This document shows, one piece after another, positions 34,310-45,157 of a stretch of DNA of 64,000 nt (positions are counted from its first letter, which is position 1; the number at the start of each line of letters is the position of its first letter). The stretch spans positions 10,771,729-10,835,728 of the forward strand of contig CP136068.1 of assembly GCA_032622095.1 (NCBI GenBank), given 5' to 3'. The notes beneath the pieces were generated by a model. It had not been told where the DNA came from, ran no database searches, and saw only the letters and a program-made list of their open reading frames with translations. This DNA comes from Siphonodentalium dalli. Lineage: Eukaryota; Mollusca; Scaphopoda; Gadilida; Siphonodentaliidae. The position numbers were made by a program, and so were the translations under genes.

Positions 34310-37300
34310 CCTTTATAGGTCTACAGGTCGTACCTTTGATCGGATCATTATGACATTTGTCATAGCTGTTGACATCAACATTTAGACTAGAATGATTCAT
34401 TCTGTGGTCATTCGGTAAAAAAACATGGCCGCCAGTGGCCATCTTGCATTTCAAAATTCAATCCATTAGCACGGGCTACAGGGCGTACTGTTTGTCTGAT
34501 CGTCATGAAATTTGTCATGGATGTTAATATTGACATGTAGATGGGAACAAGTAATTTTGGGGTCATTTGGCCCAAAAACATGGCCGCCAGCAGCCATCTT
34601 GGATTTTACTCTTTGTATGACTAAATTCTTTAGCACGGGCTACAGGTCGTACTTTTAGTCTGATGATACTCTGATCATCATAAAATTTGTCATGGCTGTT
34701 GAAATTGGAATGTAGATGGGAACGAGTCATTTTGGGGTCATTCGGACAAAAAACAATGGCCGCCAGTGGCCATCTTGGATTTCAAAATTCAATCCATTAG
34801 CACGGGCCACAGGTCGTACTGTTCGTCTGATCATCATGAAATTTGTCAAGGATGTTAATATTGATATGTAGATGGGAACGAGTAATTTTGGGGTCATTCG
34901 GCCAAAAAACATGGCCGCCAGCAGCCATCTTGGATTTTACTCTTTGTATGACTAAATCCTTTAGCACGGGATACAGGTCGTACATTTAGTCTGAACATCA
35001 TAAAATTTGTCATGGCTGTTGAAATTGGAATGTAGATGGGAACGAATTATTTTGGGGTCATTTGGACAAAAAACATGGCCGCCAGCAGCCATCTTGGATT
35101 TTACTCTTTGTATGACTAAATCCTTTAGCACGGGTTACAGGTCGTACCTTTAGTCTGATCATCGTAAAATTTGTCATGAATGTTGACAATAACATGTAGA
35201 TGGAAACGAGTCATTTTGGGGTCGTTCAGTCAAAAAACATGGCCGCCAGCAGGCATCTTTGATTTTACTCTTTGTATGACTAAATCCTTTAGCACAGGCT
35301 ACAGGTCGTACCTTTAGTCCGATCATCATAAAATTTGTCATGGCTGTTAAAATTGGAATGTAGATGGGAACGAGTCATTTTGGGGTCATTCGGACAAAAA
35401 ACAATGGCCGCCAGTGGCCATCTTGGATTTCAAAATTCAATCCATTAGCACGGGCCACAGGTCGTACTGTTCGTCTGATCATCATGAAATTTGTCATGGA
35501 TGTTAATATTGACATGTAGATGGGAACGAGTAATTTTGGGGTCATTCGGCCTAAAAACATGCGGCCAGCAGCCATCTTGGATTTTACTCTTTGTATGACT
35601 AAATTATTTAGCACGGGCTGCAGGTCGTACCTTTAGTCTGATCATCATAAAATTAGTCACGGATATTAATAATGTCATGTAGGTGGGAACGAGTAATTTT
35701 TGGATCATTCGGCCAAAAAACATGGTCGCCAACAGCCATCTTGGATTTTACTCTTTGTATGACTAAATCCTTTAGCACGGGCTACATGTCCTACTTTTTG
35801 TCTGATCATCATAACTTTTGTCAAGAATGTTAATAATGACATGTAGATGGGAACGAGTCATTTTGGGGTCATTCAGCCAAAACACATGGCCGCCAGTGGC
35901 CATCTTGGATTTTACTCTTTGTATGACTAAATCCTTTAGCACGAGCTACAGGTCGTACCTTTAGTATGATCATCATAATCATTTGTCATGGCTGTTGAAA
36001 TTGAACTTTAGATGGGAACGAGTTATTTTGGGGTCATTTGGACAAAAAACATGGCCGCCAGCGGCCATCTTGGATTTCAAAATTTAATCCATTAGCACGG
36101 GCCACAGGTCGTACTGTTCGTCTGATCATCATGAAATTTGTCATGGATGATAATATTGACATGTAGATGGGAACGAGTAATTTTGGGGTCATTCGGCCCA
36201 AAAACATGGCCGCCAGCAGCCATCTTGGATTTTACTCTTTGTATGACTAAATTCTTCAGCACGGGCTGCAGGTCGTACCTTTAGTCTGATCATCATAAAA
36301 ATTGTCATGCCTGTTGAAATTGGAATTTAGATGGGAACGAGTTATCTTGGGGTCATTCGGACAAAAAACAATGGCCGCCAGTGGCCATCTTGGATTTCAA
36401 AATTCAACCCATTAGCACGGGCCACAGGTCGTACTGTTCGTCTGATCATCATGAAATTTGTCATGGATGTTAATATTGACATGTAGATGGGAACGAGTAA
36501 TTTTGGGGTCATTCGGCCAAAAAACATGGCCGCCAGCAGCCATCTTGGATTTTACTCTATGTATGACTAAATCCTTTAGCACGGGATACAGGTCGTACCT
36601 TTAGTCTGAACATCATAAAATTTGTCATGGCTGTTGAAATTGGAATGTAGATGGGAACGAGTTATTTTGGGGTCATTTGGACAAAAAACATCTTGGATTT
36701 CAAAATTTAATCCATTAGCACGGGCCACAGGTCGTACTGTTCGTCTGTTCATCATGAAATTTATCATGGATGATGTCGCCAGCAGCCATCTTGGATTTTA
36801 CTCTTAGTATGACTAAATCCTTTAGCACGGGCTACAGGTCCTACTTTTTGTCTGATCATCATAAAATTTGTCAAGAATGTTAATAATGACATGTAGATGG
36901 GAACGAGTCATTTTGGGGTAATTCGGCCACAAAACATGGCCGCCAGCAGCCATCTTGGATTTTACTCTTTGTATGACTAAATTCTTTAGCACGGGCTACA
37001 GGTCGTATCTTTAGTCTGATCATCATCAAATTTGTCATGGATGTTAATATTGACATGTAGATGGGAACGAGTAATTTTGGGGTCATTTGGCCGAAAAACA
37101 TGGCCGCCAGCAGCCATCTTGGATTTTACTCTTTGTATGACTAAATCCTTTAGCACGGGTTACAGGTCGTACCTTTAGTCTGATCATCATAAAATTTGTC
37201 ATGAATGTTGACAATAACATGTAGATGGGAACGAGTCATTTTGGGGACGTTCAGTCAAAAAACATGGCCGCCAGCAGGCATCTTTGATTTTACTCTTTGT

Positions 37301-37469
37301 ATGACTAAATCCTTTAGCACGGGCTACTGGTCGTACCTTTAGTATGATCATCATAAAATTTGTCGTGGCTGTTGAAATTGGAATGTAGATGTGAACGAGT
37401 GATTTTGGGGTCATTTTGATAAAAAACATGGCCGCAAGCGGCCATCTTGGATTTCAAAATGTAATCCAT
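34310..37469 (-). repeat. Large family D satellite-like array, about 20 monomers
   Basis: About 20 head-to-tail monomers of roughly 155-165 bp lie on the minus strand. They are the same family as 15573-17271. Landmarks on the plus strand are GGCCGCCAG, GCCATCTTGGATTT, TAGCACGGGC(T/C)ACAGGTCGT, TGATCATCAT, AAATTTGTCATGG and GATGGGAACGAGT. Two subtypes alternate: one continues TTTCAAAATTCAATCCATTA after the CCATCTTGGA core, the other TTTTACTCTTTGTATGACTA. The first recurs at multiples of about 320 bp, which suggests a dimeric higher-order unit. The right edge is cut in mid-monomer (after AATCCAT) by the LTR element. Many 60-80 codon minus frames here are repeat by-products. Confidence 0.85.
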
Positions 37470-38259
37470 TGTGCCAAGACAACCCCAGGGACATAACTTT
37501 CAACCCGGGAAGAAGACAGGCAATTTCTTAGTCGCGGGAGCCGCTAGTTTACCACACATAATAGCGCCCCTGCTGACCACATCAACATTGCGAAATACTG
37601 GACATCAAAACGAATATGCAGTAACCAGGCCGATACATACATAGTAAGACAGCTGTGAAGTAAACAGAACGTTTACGGGATTAGCGAGACGAGATACTTC
37701 ACCCACAGCGGTCATTGAAACCTAACGCAGCACGAAGACAGGGATAAGATACCTAAAGAACACATAGGAAAAATCACCTCGCATGAGTAGCCCGGGAACG
37801 CCCCATCCAATGGATCATGAAATGCGGTTCCAGGCGGAATAACACCATGTTCCTATTTAGAGGCAGACGAGTTCGAGTCCAGACACCAGTTCTATCCAAC
37901 TACCTGATCGACCACTAGGAATCCTCGGACGCATAGGAGAGCAGCTTGGAGCGATGGACGAAGTTACAAGGTAAACATTATGAGCTTGTATTTCTAACAA
38001 CGCCCCACTGATGCGCCGACGTAAGAAGAAGAGCAGACGACAGGAAGACTAACTCAACCGGAACTCAACCGAGTAGAAGACAAGAGACACGCCCAATCTA
38101 AGAAGACGGAAGAAGACCCTAAACCTAGCAGACGACAGGAAGATAAACTCAACCAGGAGAAACCCAGATGCCGATGATTGAACATTATTGACTTTGTTGT
38201 AAATAAATAATCAAACCGTTCTGATAGCCTTAAGAGTTATATGTACCCGTATTGGCACA
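37470..38259 (+). repeat. 5' LTR of the Ty3/gypsy element
   Basis: Starts TGTGCCAA and ends TTGGCACA, a perfect 8-bp inverted pair of the TG...CA type, 790 bp long. It interrupts a family D monomer exactly at its first base. An AATAAA-type signal lies at about 38202. A segment GCAGACGACAGGAAGA is duplicated 98 bp apart inside it. No second LTR copy was found downstream in the window, so the pair is incomplete and the LTR call rests on terminal structure and position. Confidence 0.65.
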
Positions 38260-38270
38260 TATCTCTTAAC

Positions 38271-38288
38271 TGGTGCCTTCGAGCCAGG
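38271..38288 (+). promoter_or_regulatory. Putative primer binding site
   Basis: TGGTGCCTTCGAGCC begins 11 bases after the LTR end. The leading TGG would pair with a tRNA 3' CCA, as in minus-strand primer sites. The spacer is longer than usual and I did not identify the tRNA. Confidence 0.45.
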
Positions 38289-38395
38289 ATCTGAACGGTA
38301 ATCGCAGACACAACGTGAATCCAGAAGAGGAACAGTGTGAACAGATACAGTGTGGGAAAATTCGCAAAACGTGAGTCTAATTGTTTGTTATCATA

Positions 38396-39459
38396 ATGGC
38401 TACCCAACAACAATCAGCTGGTGTTCTCGCCCCATTGCCAGAATCTATCAATTCTCAAATTGCTGCAATGGCCATGACTACGGTGACACAAGTAGTGACG
38501 TCATTTGACGGGGACCCCACGAAATACCACGGGTGGGTCAAGTCGATAGAAAAATGCGCAATCCTAACCGGCGCTAACGAAGCAAAGAAGCCCTATATGG
38601 CATTCCAGATTTTTTACAAAGATATTTGGCCACGAATCCTAACGCCACGTGGCAAGACACAAAAACCGAATTATCTAGTCGATTTGCCGAGATAAATGAC
38701 AATCAATTCGCCTTTTCGATGCTAAGAAAAATCAAGCAAAAACAAAACGAAAATTTACACGTGCTAGCCGAACGAATTTTGGAAATCGCGACGGTGGCAT
38801 ACCGAGATCAACCCGGCGGGATCAACGCGGTTGAAGGCCAACTCGTAGGGTTTTATATTGACGCTTTAAGAAGCGACAGTTTGAAAATGAAGTTGATCAG
38901 GGATGCGCCAAAGACACTAAAATTGGCAGCCGAAATCGCCATGCGGGAAATGGGGATCCGACGGGTATTCAACCTACGAACGGGCCGCGAAAATTACAAC
39001 GAAAACGAACCGGAAGCAATGGAAATCGATAGTTTCAGAAACAAACGCGCGAGGGCAACCTGCGATATATGCGAACGCGACAACCACACGACCCGAGAAC
39101 ACCGATCACGCCCGAGACAGGTGCATGCCGAAGCGGTGGTTAAACCACGAACAGTCGAATGTTGGACGTGTCAAGGTGACCATTTCGCTCGCGAGTGCCC
39201 CTTTAAGACCGAAAACCGAAGGCACGTATCTTGCTGGGTTTGCGAAGGTAATCACTTGGCTAGAAATTGCCCCTCTAAATCCGGAGATTCGAAGCAAAAG
39301 CAATGGAACGCGCCAGTAACGCCACCTAGGGGAATCCGCCGAGATCAGCCGAATCGATCACGTGACCTATCCCATGATACACCGCATCACAGCCGGAGAT
39401 ATCCGACATTAAACGAACCACCACGACTAATGACCCCGCCCACATACGCAAAAAACTAA
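38396..39459 (+). pseudogene. gag: Ty3/gypsy Gag, broken by one frameshift
   Basis: Gag forms the retrotransposon particle and binds its RNA. The likely start is the ATG at 38396 (ATAATGG context). The N-terminal capsid-like part contains the DGDPTKYHGWVKSIEKCA region. The frame breaks at a T6 run (38610-38615), after which coding resumes one base back (about 38616-39459). Downstream are capsid-like helices (SMLRKIKQKQNENLHVLAERI) and a nucleocapsid with three cysteine motifs. Two are C-x2-C-x3-H-x4-C knuckles (39160-39198 and 39232-39270), one residue shorter between C and H than the standard retroviral C-x2-C-x4-H-x4-C. The third, upstream near 39061, is CCHH-like. The stop TAA at 39457 directly follows a frameshift heptamer leading into pol. 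The break could be real decay or a homopolymer sequencing error. Confidence 0.8.
39450..39456 (+). promoter_or_regulatory. -1 programmed ribosomal frameshift site (A AAA AAC)
   Basis: In the gag frame the codons are GCA AAA AAC TAA, so the canonical slippery heptamer A AAA AAC ends one base before the stop. The pol frame is exactly -1 relative to gag and is open through this point (CTA AGG AAT after the slip). A short stem (TCCTC with GAGGA, about 39463-39491) lies 6-7 bases downstream as a possible stimulator. Heptamer, phase and stop position agree. Confidence 0.8.
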
Positions 39460-42400
39460 GGAATCCTCCCATTGAGGCCACATATGAGAGGAAGTTTAGT
39501 ATCAATATTGTGGGAAACCCCAGCTCATGTTTAGTTAGAATAGGTAAAGATAAATATCGCTCGTTGGTGGATAGTGGCGCGGAAGTGTCATTGATTCACA
39601 AACGCGTCTATGACGCATTACAGTTCCGACAAAAACTAACTAGGGAACACATCAACCTTAGCTCCGTGAATGGGAAGTCACTGGGCGTACTTGGTAGCGT
39701 GGAACTAACGTTCAGGATTGCGAAACTAAAATTAACCCATAAATTTTATGTGGTGAATGATATGACCCGGAATATGATCTTAGGGAGGGACTGGTTGACC
39801 TCTCGGGGGGTCAGACTATACTATGACCTGGGATGTCCCAAGGTCAGTGACGTGTACGCCCCCTTGGAATCGGACGCGCACATAGCTTCCCTGCTGAGAT
39901 TGACCAGCAAGGTTAGCTTAAAGCCCCAAACATCAACTTTATGTATGGGAAAATCAAAAAACTTAGCTTCTCTTCACAAGTCGACATTAGTAGAGGTGGC
40001 CCAAATCGAGAAAGGCTACCTAGCATCAGAACCCGGTCTGGAAATTGGCAACTCCGTTTCTGGGGTGGGCAAGAGGAATAAGGTCCCGGTATTACTCGTC
40101 AATAACACCAACAAAACGTTTCGCCTACGGCGGGGCAGTGTGATCGGAAAGACGGTAGTGTGTGACCCCGAAACCAATCTTGAAATCAACTCCTTGTCGC
40201 AAAGCTCCAAGTTCCCGACAACCCGTAATTACCGCGACAATGGCTATGCCCTTAGGCGCGCCGACCGTAACAGGGTAGACAACTCTAGGTCAGCGCGCGC
40301 TACCGTCGAGAAAAGATTAAATTTAGCCGAAGTTTCATGCCCAGAGCAATACCGAGAGACACTGATAAAATTGTTGAAGTCCAACTCGGACATTTTTGCC
40401 GACAAGGATACTGAGCTAACACAGACGAGCACAGTCAAGATGCGTATTGACACGGGAAACCACCCTCCGATAAAACTTCACCCGTATCGCACCCCTTTGA
40501 ATAAACGACCGTTGGTTGACACTGCCATAAATGATATGCTCGAAGCAGACATTATCAGGCCGAGTTCGAGTCCGTATTCGGCGCCAATCGTCATGGTCGA
40601 CAAGCGCGACGGCACAAAACGATTTTGCGTCGACTTCAGACAATTAAATGCCATAACCAAACCTATGGCATACCCACTTCCGGTTATCGACGATATTTTG
40701 GCACTTCTTGGAAAGTCTAAATTCTTCACCGCTATCGATCTTAAAAGTGGCTACTGGCAGTGCCAGGTCGCAGAGGAGGACAAGCAAAAGACGGCATTCG
40801 CTTGCCACCGAGGTCTCTTTGAATTCAACTCCATGCCTTTTGGGCTCCGGAACGCTGGAGGGGTTTTCTCCCAGCTGATGGCCCAGGTGTTATGTGGGAT
40901 GGGTGATTTCGCCATTGCCTACTTAGACGACGTCCTCATCTACAGCGAGTCCCTAGAATTACACTTGGAACATATCCAGAAAGTCTTTGACAAGTTGCGC
41001 CAACATACACTGAAATTGAAATTAAAAAAGTGCCAATTCCTGAAGCAAGAAACACAGTATTTGGGTTTTATAATTGATACCGACGGCGTCCGACCTGACC
41101 CCGACAAGGTCAAGGCCATCCGGTCGCTCGTACCCCCAACATCAGTCAAAGAAGTACGCTCCTTCACTGGCATGAGCAACTACTACCGCAGATTTGTCCC
41201 CTCATTTTCGCAAATCGCTGAACCTTTGGTACAGCTTACAAAAAAATATGCCAAATTCAAATGGGACCAAGCCTGCCAAATTTCGTTTGACAAACTAAAG
41301 GAAAATCTGACGGCAGTGCCTCTCCTGGCCTACCCAAATACAGCCACGCCCTATACATTGTATACTGATGCAAGCGACCTTTGCATCGGTGCCTGTCTGA
41401 CCCAGTTGGGCTCAGATGGCGTTGAAGAACCAATTTATTATCTCTCACACAAACTTAGTGATACTCAAACCCGATGGCCAACTGTGGAGAAAGAGGCATA
41501 TGCAATTCACTTCGCATTACAAAGGTTGGACCATTACCTTCATAACGCCACTTTCACGATAAAAACAGATCATAAACCATTGAAGTATATCTTGGAATCC
41601 CCCATGCAGAACAAGAAAATTCAACAGTGGGCTTTGGGCATAACTGGATATAACTGTAACATTGAGTACATAGCTGGCCCAGATAATCACTGCGCAGACA
41701 TGCTCAGTCGAACGCCACCTAATGCTTATACGGAACGAGAGAAGGCAGAAGTAGAGGTAGATATAAACGACAATAACCTTACTGTCGCCGAGACCCAAGC
41801 GGAAATCGCCGCCTTGAATTCGTCTCGATTTAAACCCAAAGACTTCGCAAGCTGCGAGGTGACCCCAAAAGAACTGCCGAATAAAACTCAAATTGGGCAG
41901 GCCTACCAACCTACCAATCTACTGTTCAACAAGCCAGGCTTCAACATGCTTGAGGAACAAAAGAAAGACCCGGAAATTGCGTCAGTTCTGGAGGCCCTCG
42001 ACAAAGGCGAGGGCACCCGGAATGACAAACACTTGATGATTGACGGGGTACTCTATTACCTCTCGAGTGCTGACGCAGAACCGACCCCGCGCCTTTGGGT
42101 GCCCGCACATCTTCAAACCAACATAATCAAACAATACCATGATGATAACGGCCACGTGGGAGTAGACAAAACGCATGATGCGATTAGGTCGAAATATTTT
42201 TGGCCCAGACTGTACAAGGAACTGAACCGCTACGTTGGAAAGTGCGTGACCTGCCAAGTCAGGTCTCTGCAAAAACAGTGCCCTAAAATGCAAATAATGG
42301 ACACGCCCCCTACCCTTTTGCCAAAATTGGTTTGGACCTATCAGGCCCCTACCCCACGTCGCTATCGGGTAACCGCTACATTATCAGCTTCGTAGACTTA

Positions 42401-43687
42401 TATAGCGGGTGGGCAGAAGCGTTTCCGGTCAAGGACAAGTCAGCCGAGAACGTTGTTCATCTCTTGATCGACGAGATATTCCCGCGACACGGATGCCCTC
42501 TAGAAATAATTACCGATAACGGCAGTGAGAACATTAATTACAAGGTCAGGGACACTCTGAAGGCTTTGAACATTCACCACGTGACTACGTCTTATTATCA
42601 CCCCCAGAGCAATAGCAGAGTGGAGAGATTTCACAGAACTTTTAAAGACATTGTCTCAAAGAAAGTGGCAGACCAAATAAACACGTGGGACGTCCATTTA
42701 AATCAAGCACTAGCTGCGATTCGATTTAACAAAAATGAAACTTCAAAATTCTCCCCCTTTTTCTTGTTGTACAACCGAGACGTCGTGTTCCCAATAGACA
42801 ATCTCCTAAAACCCAGGCGTAAATACGCGGGAGAAGATTACCATCAGATAGCTCTGCAACAACAGCACAAATCCTTTATGATGGTACACAAACACGTGAA
42901 ACAGGCGAAACGCCAACAAGCAGCGAAATTTAACAAAAAGGCCACAGACACCAAATTCGAGATTGGCGAGGCCGTCTATGTGAAGAATCATTTACGAAAA
43001 AGCAAACTTGAAAGCAAATGGAAACCCTACTTCCGCATAACCAAGCAAATAACGCCCGTTACTTTCGAGTTAAGGAATCAATTAACTGGGAAAGTCACAC
43101 AATCCCACGCTGAACAAATGCGCAAAGTCAACCTTGAATGGGAAATCCCCAAAACTGACAACAACAAGCGTGCTCAAACGTATGTTGTTCCCCCCGAAGA
43201 CGAAGATAGCGACGTTCCTGCCCCTAACCCTGTGGGTGGGTCTTCTGGCGATGAAACCGAACCATTACCAGATGATGTAATCGCTCGATATCGGAGACAA
43301 TGTTCGGACTCCTTTGACGAAGATGTCCCTTTAAGCGAGCTTAAGATGCGCTTACAGCGTAGAAGAACAAGACTCGCACGCTCAGGGCCGCTACAAAACC
43401 CCGACTCGTCCACGGACGAGAGATCAGAGCCGAGTGCCAAGGCACGACGCGCTCCAGCGCCTCGTCGACACGGGCGCAAAGTAACAAAGATGTTTACGAG
43501 TGATGACAGCTCAGAGGATGAGTTAATGGAAGTGGCCGCCATTGAACAAACCCCTCGTGAATGTAAGCCCGTACCGGCCCCTCGCAAGTGTAAGCAGCTC
43601 ATGAATGGAGCGAGCAGCGACTTAATAGGTAAAACGTCACTGCAAACTATACTATCCTCAGTGTCCTCGATAGTAGCAGCAATGTAG
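39456..43687 (+). pseudogene. pol: Ty3/gypsy Pol polyprotein, one frameshift before the integrase core
   Basis: Domains in order are all recognisable. Protease has DSG at 39570-39578 in LVDSGAEVSLIH. Reverse transcriptase has VDFRQLNAITKPMAYPLP and catalytic YLDD at 40920-40931. RNase H has TDAS at 41364, an EKEAYA helix and TDHKPLKYI. The integrase zinc finger has H, H and CVTCQ in 42138-42260. The integrase core has D at 42335, D at 42515 and E at 42623 (D-60-D-35-E spacing). A GPY/F-like segment (KWKPYFRI) follows, then a Ser/Asp/Glu-rich, then basic tail to the stop at 43685. No chromodomain is seen. The frame is interrupted once near 42312-42319 (CCC TTTT run), after which it continues one base back. 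Everything else is intact, so the copy is young or the breaks are sequencing errors. The order PR-RT-RH-IN defines Ty3/gypsy. Confidence 0.9.
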
Positions 43688-44752
43688 ATGAGAAAGCGCC
43701 CGAACTTTCGACCTGGAATTCATTATAGAATGAATGGGACCCCGCTTTTAATTGTCTTATTGACGAGTCTAACCTGGCTTATTAAATGTTGAAAATAATG
43801 AGCCCGATGCCCCAAACCGAACCGCGAATAGTGAGTCATTTCCGGATCAATTACATATCGCACGTCCCCATAAAGCCCAGCACGTGCGCGTAGCAATTTA
43901 ATAAACAAACCTTTAAACTTTACAACCACGCGCGAAGAGATGACGAGTACCATGCCGGCGCGAATATCGCCATCATTAGGGTTACTACGTTTAAGCGAAC
44001 TCCGCGCAAATTAAGTGCGATCGACAATATGCTCACGACTGACTTAGTGAACGAAAAAGTATTACCCCAATGAATGGTAGAGATTTGTTAAACAACAATT
44101 GCCGAGGTTAGCCATTATGTATAATAAGCAATTAGACCAGCGACCTGAGGATATCCCGAATGCCGCGTTCAAAGAGCCCATAGACGAAACAATGGAGACG
44201 GATGAACCAAAGCCGTCTGCGCTATTCCGGGACAACACTCAGGAACGCCTACATGTATATCCAATTATAGCCGTCAGAGGCTGACCACATCTGTGGCGGA
44301 TTTGGATTAGTATTAATTATGTATCGTATATTAATGTATTCCGAATTTCCTCCGTAATTATTGTTGCGCGGATATCAGAATCATTTGCATGTATATAGAC
44401 ATTTATGCATTTCATATATTTCAAATATTAATTGTTGCATAACGATGTCCAGGGTATTATAGTTGTATAATCATCAGAATGATTATAGCAAGCGTTGAAT
44501 ATGGACTATAAATCCCGACATTCAGTCATACGTTTTGATGATTGAAATCAATCACCCCGACTTATCTTGTGTTTAACTGTTCATCAACCGATCCATCTAT
44601 ATAATTAGTTGTAAATTCCATTTTCGTATTGGGCCGATCTGACGACCCTCAAGCGATACCGATAAATTGGAAAAGTAACCATTGTGTATACTGACTGTGT
44701 CATTTGTTCTCAAACCTCACACAAATATCCGTTTGAGTATTACAGGCTGACC
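43688..44752 (+). other. Post-pol region of the LTR element; no LTR found
   Basis: This stretch keeps the higher GC and CG content of the retroelement to about 44280, then becomes AT-rich. The frame 44117-44284 (ATG at 44117) uses similar codons and encodes an acidic 55-residue peptide (DETMETDEPKP) that I do not recognise; it may be coding or a remnant. No purine-rich tract plus TGTGCC LTR start was found, so the 3' end of the element is lost or lies beyond a later insertion. Confidence 0.4.
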
Positions 44753-45157
44753 ATGGCGGTGGAACAAGGGTCGACCAGTTGTCAGAACGTACCCCCATAC
44801 TCGGACATTGAGGACGAAAATACCTCGACATCCGATGATGACGATATGACACCCAATTCAGATGCACGACCATCCACCAGCAGGCGGCCGCATGAAAGCT
44901 ACCTCGACATGATGCCGCGCATGCAGTCACCCACATCCTACAACCAGCCATGGGTACAGCCTTACAACGAGCATAGACGATATTACGTAATGCAGTCACC
45001 TCCCCCGCCTTACAGCCCGCCCAGAGAAACTGAAGATGCACTCATCGACATCGACCCCGATTGGTACTACTTCACGGACGAACACCGACAGCCGATCCAG
45101 ACTCGCCAGCGAACCTACGCTAGAGCACGACAGCAGCCGTACCAACGACACCGACGG
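44753..45157 (+). CDS. Unrecognised acidic, proline-rich ORF with a PPPY motif, 3'-truncated
   Basis: I do not recognise this gene. The start ATG at 44753 has an optimal Kozak context (ACCATGG). The predicted product has an acidic Ser/Thr patch (EDENTSTSDDDD), a low-complexity middle, the run QSPPPPYSPPRETED containing PPPY, then an Arg/Gln-rich basic segment (RARQQPYQRHRR). PPxY motifs bind WW domains, for example Nedd4-type ligases, and serve as late domains in some retroviral Gag proteins, but also occur in cellular proteins. No signal peptide or membrane segment is seen, which argues against an envelope gene. Near 45158 base composition drops and the frame continues into LINE-like residues to a TGA at 45257, so the C-terminus has apparently been replaced by a LINE insertion. 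It may be a 3' accessory ORF of the Ty3 element or the start of another element. Confidence 0.4.

Noticed and set aside
34727-37429. Many similar 60-80 codon minus-strand frames
   Set aside because: They are the same monomer read repeatedly in the family D array; no start, splice or domain evidence.
38396-43687. Classifying the LTR element as a retrovirus
   Set aside because: No envelope-like ORF with signal peptide and transmembrane segment follows pol; domain order fits a Ty3/gypsy retrotransposon.
44117-44284. Calling the short acidic frame an envelope or accessory gene
   Set aside because: Only about 55 residues, no signal peptide or membrane segment, no homology recognised; left as part of the post-pol region.
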